Source: Isoetes taiwanensis (lineage: Eukaryota; Streptophyta; Lycopodiopsida; Isoetales; Isoetaceae). From it: a DNA stretch of 64,000 bases. Both the position numbers and the translations under genes were made by a program. The stretch is from the NCBI GenBank assembly GCA_021234155.1, contig JAJEKV010000011.1, positions 2,189,888 through 2,253,887 of the forward strand, read 5' to 3'. Shown piece by piece: positions 53,302-64,000 of the stretch. Below the pieces are notes generated by a model that made no database searches, was not told the origin of the DNA, and saw only the letters and a list, made by a program, of their open reading frames with translations. How positions within the stretch are numbered: the stretch's first letter is position 1; each line of letters starts with the position of its first letter.

Positions 53302-55614
53302 TTAGGACAAGTCCATGGTCTTTAGTACCTCCAACACTTTTGTGCTCTTTTCATCATACTGATTTCGAAAATACACAGGTCTCTGTACATAAGCAATTAC
53401 GTTCACTTCTGTTATTAGCTTCTCTAAGTAAGGTACCATAGTCTTCAACAGGTAATCACCATCATTTATGTCAGGCATGAAGGACCTTGATGTGATGCAG
53501 GAATTTGCATTATTCTTAAAATTCACGTACATGTAAGGATCAATCAACAAAGTTGTCCTCATGTTAAATTCAGGACATTTCTCATAAACGTTTGTCAGTT
53601 TTTTGATGTGGCAAGAAGTTCCTTTATTCATTTTCAAAGGATGCACCATCCATTTGAGAAGAAACTTATCCACTAAGGCCTGAAGAATGAAAGACCTTAG
53701 GCAGCTAATCACTGAGTGATTGGAAGACCATATACTAACAGCAAAGTGTTCGGTGACGAAATGCATGAACTGCACGCTGCCCCTGGCCTGACAGCAAGAA
53801 CATCTTTTCTTGATGGAAGAAGTTGGACACCTTCCACCACGTCAGGTACTGCTTTATTGAAAACCTTGTACAGGAAGTCCTCTGGCTCAACAACCAAAAG
53901 CTTCTTGCCAACAACATTAGCACTGTGTAGTGACAACTATTAGAGAAATTATAGCAGTACAACAGGCAAAAAGAAACACACTAGAATCACCTTAGTTTCT
54001 TAGTTATTGATTTGGATGGAGCTCGTTTGCTGGAGGAAATCTGCTTGGAATTATTCTTAGAAGCAGATTCTCCAACTGATGCCAAGTCAGTTTCTTCCTC
54101 TATGATTGTTTTCTCCACAATATCAGCATGTTTGTCCAATTTGGGTCTATATTCTTCAATGCTGCTTCACATTCTTCATCTATTACTTGCACAACATTGT
54201 CGTCAATTCTGTTAGAAATGTCAACTATAGACTTTGAAATATCCAAACTTGAGCCTGCATCATTCAAATTATCAAACTGAATAAGTATTTATAGAAGAAA
54301 AATTCAAAGTAGTTATATTTGACCAAGAATAACTTACTTTTTAGTCTTTTACAACTATTACTTTGTTCAGCATTGTCTCTCTTCAAGGTTGGGCTTGTGG
54401 AAGATAATAAAGTGCAATCTTCAATAGATTGCATAATTATATCAGGCTCCTCCAAGTCAGCAGGTGTGCTTAGTGATGGATCTTGACTCTTTTCAATGCA
54501 CTGCACTGTAATTGGGAGCAGATTTTATTGCAGGTCTACATGGAAGTCCAATGGACCCGAACCAATTATGAGGCATCTGGCTCTCACAAGAGGGACAAGT
54601 TGATCTCTTTGAGAAACGTATGTAAGCGCAAATTGGATGAAAACTGTGCATGCAATGTGCAACAATGGCTGAGACACAAAGTGGGTCATAGGCATATGTA
54701 TAGTAAGAACAACTTTGTAAACTTGCAAATGCTATGGTAGAGCATTTTGGATGCTCCAAAAATTGAAGATTGAGTTGCAATCTAGACATCTTACTTAGAG
54801 ATGAAGCTATTTCTTTCAACTTCTCCAGCCTTGGTTGGAGTCCATGTTCTTCATCTTCTGCCTGTTTATTGCAAAGGTCATTTTCAATTATCCCTATGTG
54901 AATTTTCTCCATACTCTTGTATACTGTTGTCGCCTCCAAAAGTTCCTTTCCCTTGGAAACCAGCATTGATGACAAGAATGTAATGACATTGGAGTGCTCA
55001 CACCTGGCCTTTGCTGCTTCAGTTTGCTGTTTTGCAGCATCCATCTTGTAACTGCACTTCTTCCACAACTTCCTTTTTTCCTTCATTTCACTGGCTGCAC
55101 GTTTAACTCTAACATTCAAGTCATCCTTCTGCTTATCTAACTCAGCAATCAAGGAGTTGATGACAGAATAGTCCAATACACAACCAACAACGTTTGCATG
55201 AGGAAACAAGGGCTTATACTCATCTTCATTCTCAACCTTTGCTGTAACACTTTTCTTCGTTTTAACCACAAATGACTGCCAGTTAATCTTTTGTCCTCTC
55301 ACATGCAAAGTGAATGCCCATGCAAAAAATTTCCCAATCTCTCCAACAGAAACATCACTTCTTTGGTAACATCTTCTGTAAATGTTCATAAACTGATCCA
55401 CAAATAGTGGATTCATTCCACTAGACTTATAAATTTGCTTGGTACTCACTAGTTTTACACAGCCAAATATTTTGCTTATCTCATCTTCAGCCACATTTGC
55501 CTTTCTTACATCTGAAGAGGTCATGTCCTCAAAAGGCAACACAGATGTGTCAAATATCCTCCTTGCTTTCTCTTCGTCTATGGTCACCTTAAGTTGAGTT
55601 TTCTTTGTTGCCAT
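53302..55614 (-). CDS. Coiled-coil/RING-type/FCP1-like (HAD) protein gene, with breaks
   Basis: Likely exons 55,614-54,505; 54,504-54,338; 54,254-53,991; 53,936-53,302. Exon 1 starts MATKKTQLKVTIDEE, has a long coiled coil (about residues 165-290) and a C-terminal RING-like finger (CMHSFHPIC, then RSTCPSCESQMPHNW). Exon 4 resembles an FCP1/NIF HAD phosphatase: KKLLVVEPEDFLYK where active enzymes have LDLDxTL, RPGA, FMHFVTEHFAVSIWSSNH, and LEKLITEVNVIAYVQ. The first catalytic Asp appears to be Glu, so phosphatase activity is doubtful. Frame shifts near 54,495 (or a mini-intron), 54,165 and 53,775. It could be a host gene or transposon cargo. Confidence 0.6.
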
Positions 55615-55639
55615 TTTATCTATCAGTGGAAGTTCTTCA

Positions 55640-56390
55640 TTTTTTTTTTTTTTTTTTTTTTTTTTTTGAAGGACGAAAGCCAAAAAGTTTATTAATTAGA
55701 GAAAAAGTACAAAATTTGCATGTCTCATCTAACTGTGTAAGCACACAGAGATGCCACAGGAGCACGAGCCTGGAGCACAATGTACTTACTCCAGAATAGG
55801 AGACTAATGATAAGAATCAATTCGAAGATACTGAATCCAGATGCGTTCCACCAGTTCAGAGTCAAGGGAAGAACACTCGTAGGCTGTCAATATCTTTTTC
55901 TGGGCCACCGTAATAACACTGTGCGCAGATGAATAAATGCCCTGAAAGATGTGGTGTCTGCGACGCTCCCATATCGATCATAGGAGCCAACCGGAACCAA
56001 GATGAAATGCCTTTTGTTTAGCTGGAGGCCATGGGTTGGGATAGGACGCCAAAAGGATGCATCGGCAGTCCAATGTACTGTTAAACAAACCTTGTAGCCA
56101 GGACCACGCTGGTTGAACCTCAGGACAATCAAAGAGACAATGCTCAAGAGTCTCAACGTCCGAGAGGCAGAGCGGGCATACTGCAGATATGCGAGGATCA
56201 TAGCGATGTCGAAAGGCATTAACCCGCAGGCACCTGTGGATAACCTGCCACCACAGTACAGAGACTTTAGGGTGGAGCAACCTATCCCATAGCCATCGCC
56301 ATGTACGACACAAAGTGGGCTGTGGAACATGTAGGTGCCACCCATCTGGCAACTGGAGGCTGCAAAAGACTAAACCATCCAAATCATAGC
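55640..56390 (-). mobile_element. 5'-truncated LINE 3' end with poly(A)
   Basis: The plus-strand T-run at 55,640-55,667 is the poly(A) tail. The open frame at 56,382-55,978 has the LINE zinc-binding region: LWWQVIHRCLRVNAF, CPLCLSDVETLEHCLFDCPE. It lies 26 bp from the ATG of the RING/FCP1 gene, so its tail is now in that gene's 5' leader. No clear target duplication was found, so the 5' limit is approximate. Different family from the split LINE (poly(A), not ATTCT tail). Confidence 0.85.
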
Positions 56391-57100
56391 ACTAAGTATC
56401 CTGAATAGTACTAACTTTAAGAGCTTAGCAATGACCCGCTACTTTTGTCAAATAATTACTAATTGTCATCAACACCAATTAACTTGAGCCTACTGTCTGT
56501 AAAATAGCAAATGATTAGCATGTCATGCTAAATAGCAGCTAACTCTTTCTAACTTAGCACTGAACTTCATCTTCTTAGAAATCGCTGCTAATAACAATTG
56601 ATCCTACAAGTATAGCACCATATTTGCGTTGTTAATGTAACCTGCTACTTAGCAAATGTTGCCTGCAAACATAGAACCAAATCGCTAACTCGTACATAGC
56701 ACATACTAACTAGCAAGTACTGCCTGCGAAACATACTACTAATATAACCTATTAGCATGATTTGCTAACTGACAGTTGTTGTCTGCAAACATAGTACCAA
56801 ATGCTTAACTCATTAGCATCAACTACTGAACTTGCACGACCAAATATTACTGTATTGTACTTTCTGCTGATGCCAAGCCCAAAAACTTCTAGCTTGAAAT
56901 ATCACACTAATAAAGAGATGAATCAAAGCAAGATGGAATGCAATCCTCCACACCTGCTACATTAACCTTAGTCCTCAATATAGAAGCATGAAATATAATA
57001 GAATGAAACCATTTCCACATTATTTACCATTCCTGAAGATTTGTCAACAAACATTAGATGCTTATCACTGGAACAACTTTTCTTGAGTCTGAGAAATTGT
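56391..57100. other. Non-coding flank rich in TAGCA/GCTAA words
   Basis: Words such as tagcaaatg, ttagcactg, tgctaat and gcctgcaaacatag recur many times from 56,420 to 56,830. See 44,061-45,055 for the opposite-sense counterpart. No coding signal. Confidence 0.45.
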
Positions 57101-57104
57101 TCAG

Positions 57105-57450
57105 ATGAGCAATTTGATCCGAGCTCTTCACCAAGCAGGGTAATGGGTCTCGATTGGGGCTTTTCTTGAATCTAATGACTGGCAATCGATTGTTTAGAAT
57201 AGTACAAATAACCGAATTTGATAACTACTGCTGTGGAAGCAACACAGTCACAACAATTTAATCCGGCCAGTTAACCAAGCAGAATAATGGGATCTCGATT
57301 GGGGCTTTTGTTGAATCTAATGACTAGCAATTGATTGTTTAGAATGGTATAAATAACCAATTTCGATAATTACTGTTGTAGGAGTAGTACAATCACAGCA
57401 ATTTGATCTGGCCAGTTAACCAAGCAGGGTACAGACAGGGATCTCGATGG
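57105..57450. repeat. 145-bp tandem repeat, about 2.4 copies
   Basis: Units start at about 57,110, 57,255 and 57,399 with caatttgatc-ggccagttaa. Each contains tctcgattggggctttt, gattgtttagaat and taaataacc. It lies upstream of the minus-strand RING/FCP1 gene and might belong to its promoter, but this is speculative. Confidence 0.8.
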
Positions 57451-58844
57451 GGAGTAGTATGTTTCTGAATCCGATCCAAGAAACTCCAAGAAAGAAGGAA
57501 AGGAAGAAAGTTTCGACGGTTTAGAATCCCATGGGCGGGATTTAGTGCTAAAACGAAATTTAAGAATTCAGTTACACCCCGTTAATTAGCGCTATTATTT
57601 AGGGCTAAAAATGGCGTCATTTATGCCACCGTAGTATGCGAGGACCCCAAAAGAACAGGCATTTTCCTCCAAAAATAATCCCTACTTTCAAATCCCGATA
57701 TACCCGCACTCTAAAGAATGGCTTGCCTAATGGCAATCCCATGTATAATGAACTTACTCATGCAAGACCCAAGAGAATCAGATGGACAAGTCTTACCTAC
57801 TTGTTTTCGTTTATCAATGCTTACGCTACCTATTGAAGGTGCATAAACTTTGATTGCAGCGAGTACTGTCGTTGTATTTGTACATAACAAGTCTTGACTT
57901 CATTGGTAGTTGGTTGAGTTACTTGATCAATTTCCATGGTTGAATTTCAGTCCTTCATGGGTATGGGAGCAAGACCTATAAAGCATGCACTAAAAAATGC
58001 TTCATCCCTACCAACTGATTAAAGAGAATCTATTTATCACTCTATATTGTATTATGTTTTTTATAATAAAGGAGTCATTTGTTCACCAAAACTGAGCTTC
58101 ACGACGCAATTCAACTATTCAAGTCTATAATAAAGCAATATGAATTGATACTCTTGTTATCATTCAACATATTTATTCATCTTTATGGGTTTTTTAATCC
58201 AACGTTCATTAGGAGCCGTTGATCGGTAGCATATTCCTGGTATTGTGCCAGATCCATGGCTATAATTATTTTGGCAGAAGAAGAACTTGCCATTTCCTAT
58301 GGTCTCGATTCAATGTATGGTTTGAAAATAATAGTTGCATAATAAACACAACATTTTTACGTAATTATGGTCTCAAACTCATGGACGGGACAATATGAGG
58401 ATTAGAAACGAGATTAGCTCGGAATCAAATGCTTCTTTCATGGATTACATATACACAATCTACGCAGTTTCGTTTTTCAATCTGGAAATCTGGATGTGGT
58501 AATCTGTTCTGCAACAGACAGTGCAAGGTCATTCTTGCCTCCTTCTTCGTAGCTCTGCCTCCTAAATGCAAGCATAGGCATTGCCAGGACTCACATTTGA
58601 GGCATGATCCCATTACTTCACCCACATTCTCCTTTTTACACTAATTGCTTGAGGGAACACATCAAATTCGCCCAAAAAAATACACGATCATTACAAAAGA
58701 TGGTGCAGCTAAGATGGCATGGAGGATTCGAAGCTCCAGGCTAAGGTGGCCTCACTAGAACCTTGCAAATTTCCCCCAAGTACTGCCACGCCCGAATGTC
58801 GCCATAGAAAAATTTCTGCGAGATAAGTACCTCATACGGAGGTG
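57451..58844. other. Intergenic DNA, no gene recognised
   Basis: Open frames at 57,636-57,836 (+) and around 58,430-58,640 (both strands) carry no family signature. No repeats or RNA genes recognised. Confidence 0.4.
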
Positions 58845-58860
58845 GGGGAGGGGGGAATGG

Positions 58861-60000
58861 GCCTGAACTAGTTAAAACTAGACCAGACATTTGCCCCGGT
58901 CAATCCCTTAGCAGTATTATCCTCCCATTATTAGAATGAGCCTTTCTACCATGGTACCCCATGTCCCATACACATCAAAGAAACATTACTCAGCATAAGC
59001 AATAAACTTTCTCACAATATTTGCCTCTGAAGCCCTGGAATATTAAATCAATTGCCAAATAAGCCATTTTAATGCACAATATGCCTTTAGAAATTGAATC
59101 CATAATATTATAGTGTAATGAAGTACTTACACAAGTTTATAATGCGTGCATTCAGCCTTTCTTATTTTAGATGCACAGCCATGTTCATAATATCAAAAAC
59201 AACCTTTCAATTAATTCGTGCTTCATATTTGGCTATTAACCATTATGCTGCCTTGTCTAAAAATTCATAAAGCTTACCACCAACTGTAGAGTATAGCTCA
59301 CTATCATTCAGTGTACTTAAAACAATTTAAGATCTATCCATAGTTGCACAAAGACTTCACGTAGCAAATCTCTGGCCTGTTTCTCTTCAAATTCTCCATT
59401 CATGCTTTGATCTTGATACACATTGCAGTCGCCTCAGCATTTATGTAACCTGGTGTACATGCTTCTATTTATGTTAAAGCTTCCATTGTCTACTGACATG
59501 CAAGGTGCCTAAGGTGCCTCTGTATAAGTATATTGAATGGTATCCTAATAGAGCAGGGCTGCTTTACCTTCTATGCATAGAGTAATGAGAGAAGCATTAT
59601 CCTCTTAGTCAAGCTGTATTAACATCATATATAATAGCAAATGCGAAAAAGAACCTGGTAGTTGTCTGGATCCAAGTCCAGGTCATCTTCATCATGAGTT
59701 TGCAAGGACAAACTGGGTAGAAGCTTTTCTAGTAGCCATTGGCATGCCTCTTATGACTTAGCTTCGCCTCAACTAAGCTAAAGCCAAAATCTAAAAATCA
59801 AATGATCCGCTGCAGATATAGAGACGAAATCTTTGAAGCCAGGCAGTCCGCTACAGATAGGACTTTCACAGTCATCATATCTAAGAATGCCCTTTCTGTT
59901 TTCACCTGCTACAAGTTGCTTTTGATGGCCTCTTTGCCCAAATCCGAAATGAAATAGTGGGCCAGTTATTATCAGTCATCAGCCCACAAAAAACCACAGC
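58861..60000 (-). mobile_element. Solo relative of the type 1/type 2 R repeat
   Basis: The plus strand at 58,861 reads CTGAACTAGTTAAAACTAGA then ccagac and cggtcaatccc, the same terminal pattern (AACTAG, CTAGACC, GGTCAATCCC) as the arrayed units. On minus, an acidic exon-like end DEDDLDLDPDNYQ with a donor CAG|GTTC (about 59,680-59,655) parallels DQEDLQ|GT of ORF D. No tandem partner and no RT are seen. The right limit is uncertain. Confidence 0.45.
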
Positions 60001-60049
60001 ACTCATGATGCCTTGCATATAAAGAACTTGTCTACAATTCATAGCTACC

Positions 60050-60265
60050 CGGAACGGGAACGGGAACGGGAACTTGGACCCAAAATTCGGAACGGGAACG
60101 GGAACAGATGGGAACGGGAACGTACTGGGAACGGTATATTCGAGTATATTTGAGGGATCCTTTGAGTATATTCGGGATATATTCCCTTTTCTACTGGGAA
60201 CTAAAGTGGGAACTTATGGAACTCTGGACCCTCGGGAACGGAGTTGGGAACTTGGTTCCCGGTAG
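60050..60265 (+). repeat. GGGAACG-type minisatellite
   Basis: Runs of (c)gggaacgggaacgggaac at 60,055-60,075, 60,090-60,140 and degenerate units to 60,262. Open frames over it (GTGTGTDGNGN) are repeat-derived. Confidence 0.8.
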
Positions 60266-60984
60266 CTATGCTACAATTAAAGATTTTGGTATCAATCACA
60301 ACCACTGCATTAGGGCTTCCGCTTGGGCGAGAGTATGCATCAGGGTCTCACCCACTGCAGATAAAGTTTTCAAGGCGATCCAGATCTCACCCTTTGCTGT
60401 ATTCGGATCTACAAGCTGTTTTAGAAATTTATACAGGCATACATCTATGCGAATCTACATGCTTTCCAAAAGCCTGTGCAAAAAATACACTTCTGTAAGG
60501 GTATTTTGCAAAAAAACAACCCGATATTAAGTGTCATCATTATGGAATATACATCCACTATAGTTAAATACAAGTTAGAGTTAAGTGCAAGCTGCATATC
60601 AAACTTTTGTATTCTTGTATGCTATATATTATGGCATATCTTTGCAAGCTTCGAATTTATAACCTTCTTCCAAGGTGCATTCTCAATGCTTGAGAAATTC
60701 CCCTTGTCAATAAACACAAATTGTAAGAAAAAAACCTTTTTAAGGATATAGTCAGACTATTATCCCAAGTCCACAATTTCAAGAATGCTTAAAGAATGCT
60801 TGAATGCCTCCAGATCACTGATGCAACCCTCATGTTCACTTGCAAGGATAATTTTTGTGGCTCCACTCATTTTGTTCCCAAGCTTATGGAAGATAGACCA
60901 TGTGTAGATAAAGTAGAAGGTCCTTTCAAGTGCAAAGTGTTTTTTTTAATTTTTTTAACTAAGCTTTGGGAAGATGGAACCCAT
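60266..60984. other. AT-rich DNA, no gene recognised
   Basis: No coding evidence on either strand and no structured repeat recognised. Confidence 0.4.
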
Positions 60985-61145
60985 CGCGGTAAATGTCGGA
61001 CGCCGACATGTTATAGCCAGCCTTAAATGGCAAAAAATCCGCTAAGTCCACAAAAACGCCGTGTAATTTTTTTTGGGCGTGGCTATAACATGTCAAAGAC
61101 ACGGATATACCACGGATATGCCCGTGGCTATAATACTGCGCTCCA
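60985..61145. mobile_element. MITE copy 1 (GGACGCCG..TTATAGCC ends)
   Basis: Left part gtcggacgccgacatgttat, agccagcc; inner complement gtggctataacatgtc; right end cgtggctataatactgcg is degraded. Same element as 61,860-62,036. Confidence 0.6.
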
Positions 61146-61859
61146 GATAGAACTTGCTTAAGCATTATCATAATATAAATTGCTTAAGCAACCCATATGG
61201 TCACACCATGGTATAATTTGTGCCAGCTTTATGTTATACACCACGTACACATTTAGTACTCAGTTTTCAAAATACTCCCAAGCTTAGGGAAGATGGAGCA
61301 TGCTTTAGCGTAATTATTAAAAAAAAAAAAAAATCTAGAAAGCCAAAACAACAAATCGCCATCAAATCTGGCTTGAAACCGACCTGCCCAGCCTTGAATC
61401 CGGCACCTCTGTGCATTTCACCTCCAGAAAGAAAGGTTGTGGCACCCTGGTAGAGCCGAATGGGATCTAGATCACTAGCAGAGTTTCGGCGCTGGAGCAG
61501 GGGCGGCCCCTTCGGCATGCAACCGTGACCTGTCTCCCCAAGAAGCATGCCCATGTGCGCAGCCCTTTCCTTCTATCCTCATAACATGCACGCAGAAGAG
61601 CCCCAAAAAAACAGATGCCATAGTCGATTGCCTATCTTTGCCCGCCAACAAGCAGCTCGATTCAGCCAAAACATACCCCTTGCATATGATTTGCCATATG
61701 ATACAAGGCATAAATCTTGGCCCAACCATGCGAGAAATACCGCTCGAACGAAAAATATTGCAAGTTTATTGATACGCTTGCTCTATTATTGAAGTTTATA
61801 AAGGTTATAGGTTTAAAATTATTTTAAGCAACTCGTCTTTGTGAGGTCGCTCCCCATCG
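61146..61859. other. Intergenic; first copy of a direct repeat at about 61,719-61,850
   Basis: An open frame at 61,267-61,554 (-) includes an A-run and no known domain. The last 130 bp (ggcccaaccatgcgagaaat ... ctttgtgaggt) are repeated at 62,039-62,195 on the other side of MITE copy 2. Confidence 0.45.
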
Positions 61860-62036
61860 TGTAAATGTCGGACGCGGCATGTTATAGCCAGCCTTAAATG
61901 GCAAAAAATCCGTTGTTCACAAAAATGCCGTGTATTTTTTTTATTTTATTTTTTTTTTGGCATGGCTAAAACATGTCAAAGGCCCAGATATGCCACGGAT
62001 ATGCTCGTGGCTATAACATGACGGCGTCCAATATAT
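61860..62036. mobile_element. MITE copy 2, flanked by direct repeats
   Basis: Left end gtcggacgcggcatgttata, right end ctataacatgacggcgtcca, which are near complements. Contains T-rich centre and inner pair catggctaaaacatgtc. Confidence 0.7.
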
Positions 62037-63032
62037 ACAGCGGCCCAACCATGCGAGAAATACCGCTCGCAAATACCAAACAAAAATATTGCTCGCAAAT
62101 ACCAAACAAAAATATTGCAAGTTTATTGATAACGCTTCCTCTATTTAATGAAGTTTATAAGGGTTATATATCTTAGGTAACTCATCTTTGTGAGGTAGCA
62201 AGTCACGGCATGTAAGGAGATTCGTTGTGAATCATTGGGAACTTATCCCGACAATGTTCTACTTAAAAAATTTTTCAGAAGACGATGTTCCAGTAGAATA
62301 CATCATCTTGCTCAAGTTTTAATATTTTTAACTTTCTTGAAGAACTGAAAATATGAAATATCAGAAAATGACGACTTTCAAGCAAATGCTAAATTTATGG
62401 CGGCTCATTTGTTGAACAAAAATTTATTGGACAGTGCATTCATTCTTTACAATGTCCAAATAAATAAAAATAAAAATGAACATTTGGAGGCAGCAATGCC
62501 ATCAACATTGAGTTTCTACTGCTTGCGCTTGAGAGTTTTGATAGCACAATTCTTGGAGTCGATTTGTTGATCGAATCTCCGATGAAGCTAGAACATACTA
62601 CACTCTGAAAAGTCCGAATTATACTTCACTTGAAAGCTTCTTCAATAACTTTCTTCTGCTGTCGACTGGAATGCTTTGCTAATGGTAATTATACTGAAAC
62701 ACAATTGGATCTCTCAAAATGGTATTATCGCATTTTGTGCATATCAATGATATACATAAAGGTTGTGTAGGCAAAGCTTGTATTATAATAAAGCCAAAGG
62801 GATATGATGGCAAAGCAAGCAAAACAATCTATGAACATGTGATCTTTACATTGTACTGGCCAAAAACTTTCGCATTCCAAAATCAAAAGAACTTCCAGGC
62901 CTGTTTATATCGCCGGTAATATATTACATGGTATGAGGCTGCCCACTATCTCTACCTTCCAAAAACTGGAGCTCCCATACGTATCATGATGATTTGCATC
63001 TGACTCATGGTTGAGAACAATTGTTCTTTGCC
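62037..63032. other. Second copy of direct repeat, then non-coding DNA to the kinase 3' end
   Basis: 62,039-62,195 repeats 61,719-61,850 and contains a further 30-bp tandem duplication (ctcgcaaataccaaacaaaa). From 62,200 to 63,032 no gene is seen; the last 100-200 bp presumably include the 3' UTR of the kinase gene. Confidence 0.45.
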
Positions 63033-64000
63033 CTACAAGCATGTGTAGAGGTTTGAAACAGATCGCCTGTTCATTTCAGCATCCAAAGGAGACCCATCAG
63101 GTCCAACCAAACCCCTTGGTCGTGGCCTGAGCAGACGATCCATGGCGCCATTGCTGTTGAGCAACTCAGTTTCTTTTGTTCGTTTCACATATTCAAAAAA
63201 TTCTGCCACCTGTCTTGCATATCTGTAGCATAATAAGCAAATTAGAATTGGCAAAGTCTACGGAGGACCCTATGCTTTACATGTATACTTTTTTATTGTT
63301 ATGCAGACAAACATTATTACTCACTCGGCCTTAGCTTCATTGTCCTTGCTAAAATCTATGGTCGCCTCACAATCGAGAACCAAGGCAGGAACCTGAACAA
63401 AAGGCAGGAGAATGAGAACTCCATCATAATGTAAACTTGTAGAAAAACATGTATATCCATACACACCTTTCTAATGCATGTATGCACATTATCACCTTCC
63501 AAGTAAAATACCCTATCCTTGATTCCAGGAGGAGGATCATGTGGTCCCAAAGGCCATTTAGTAACAGATAGGACATCTGGAGAACGTTTTTCTGCTGGAA
63601 AAAGCCATTGTTCATGCTTCTCGTGCAAACCTTGTAAATAATCTAAGCTTACACTCTGCTCTTCTTTCCTCTTGCGCATTTGCAGTCGCCTATGACATGT
63701 ATCTGGGCTAGCCCGCAGGTATATAAAACCATCAGGTACAAGTCCAGGAAGCTCTGAAACAACAGGATCAAACCAAGAATCATAGATGCTAATTTCCATC
63801 TCATTCATCCATTTTGCTTCATGAACAGCACGAACAAAAACCTGTCAAACATGATACAATATGTCACAATGACAACCATGAAAAGAATAATTATTATGCT
63901 GGAACATTAGCGCAAATATGATAAACATATACCATTCGATCACTGAACACACTTCTCTCCATCAGTCGCAAAGGCTTCAACCCATTTGCCGACTCTCGCT
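63033..64000 (-). CDS. Plant deoxynucleoside kinase, C-terminal exons (partial)
   Basis: Four exons with GT/AG ends: 64,000-63,933 (runs off the window; ESANGLKPLRLMERSVFSDRM), 63,841-63,467 (MNEMEISIYDSWFDPVVSEL, GFIYLRASPDTCHRR, LHEKHEQWL, IKDRVFYLEG), 63,392-63,325 (VPALVLDCEATIDFSKDNEA) and 63,222-63,033 (YARQVAEFFEYVKR to stop). All junction phases match. It fits the dNK family of Arabidopsis At1g72040, which phosphorylates deoxyadenosine and deoxyguanosine, and other deoxynucleosides, for dNTP salvage. Visible family features are the ERS..SDRM block and the LID-type RASPDTCHRRLQMRKR. The P-loop exon is outside the window. No disruption is seen. Confidence 0.93.

Noticed and set aside
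60074-60530. Gly/Thr-rich short proteins
   Set aside because: They are translations of the GGGAACG minisatellite.
61267-61554. A 95-codon minus-strand gene
   Set aside because: It crosses an A-run coding poly-Phe and has no family signature.

Overview
The window is nuclear DNA of a land plant. The evidence is two plant-type housekeeping genes with spliceosomal introns: a temperature-induced lipocalin at 5.4-6.2 kb and the 3' half of a plastid/mitochondrial-type deoxynucleoside kinase at the right edge. Almost everything else is mobile-element DNA. Penelope-like reverse transcriptases are rare in flowering plants, so a fern, lycophyte, bryophyte or conifer is more likely; that is inference.

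Layout. 0-9 kb: decayed AT-rich DNA, a relic duplicate of the lipocalin gene, tRNA-derived SINE-like repeats, the intact lipocalin gene, then nested inverted-repeat (foldback/MITE) elements. 9.2-13.7 kb plus 42.5-43.7 kb: one non-LTR retrotransposon (LINE, minus strand) split in two. 13,699-42,473: a 28,775-bp insertion in the LINE's first ORF, with 13-bp terminal inverted repeats (CAGGGATAGGTTC), related subterminal motifs and a perfect 8-bp target duplication (CAAGGGAA). This is the hallmark of a hAT-like DNA transposon. No transposase is visible inside. Its cargo is two back-to-back, same-orientation tandem arrays of a retroelement. The first (type 1, about 6.84-kb period, 2.3 copies) encodes a Penelope-like reverse transcriptase with a YMDD motif plus novel ORFs. 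The second (type 2, about 4.05-kb period, 2.7 copies) is an RT-less relative. Both arrays have the form R-internal-R-internal-R, where R is a long direct repeat resembling the pseudo-LTR of Penelope-like elements. Each R carries a hairpin whose outer stem differs in sequence between the types but stays paired. One R copy has a separate poly(A)-tailed LINE insertion, and its sister copy preserves the empty site.

44-57 kb: a decayed DDE-like transposase gene (plus strand), a 711-bp CACTA mini-element, a MITE, a broken LRR gene, and a minus-strand coiled-coil/RING/FCP1-like gene with a 5'-truncated LINE next to its start codon. 57-63 kb: tandem repeats, a solo relative of the arrayed element, a GGGAAC-type minisatellite and MITEs. 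63-64 kb: the kinase gene, running off the window.

Tandem copies differ from each other largely at CAG/CTG trinucleotides, often with frameshifts. CHG is a plant methylation context, so some broken ORFs may be systematic long-read base-calling errors and not real mutations. Functional calls rest on recognisable motifs; no database search was possible.
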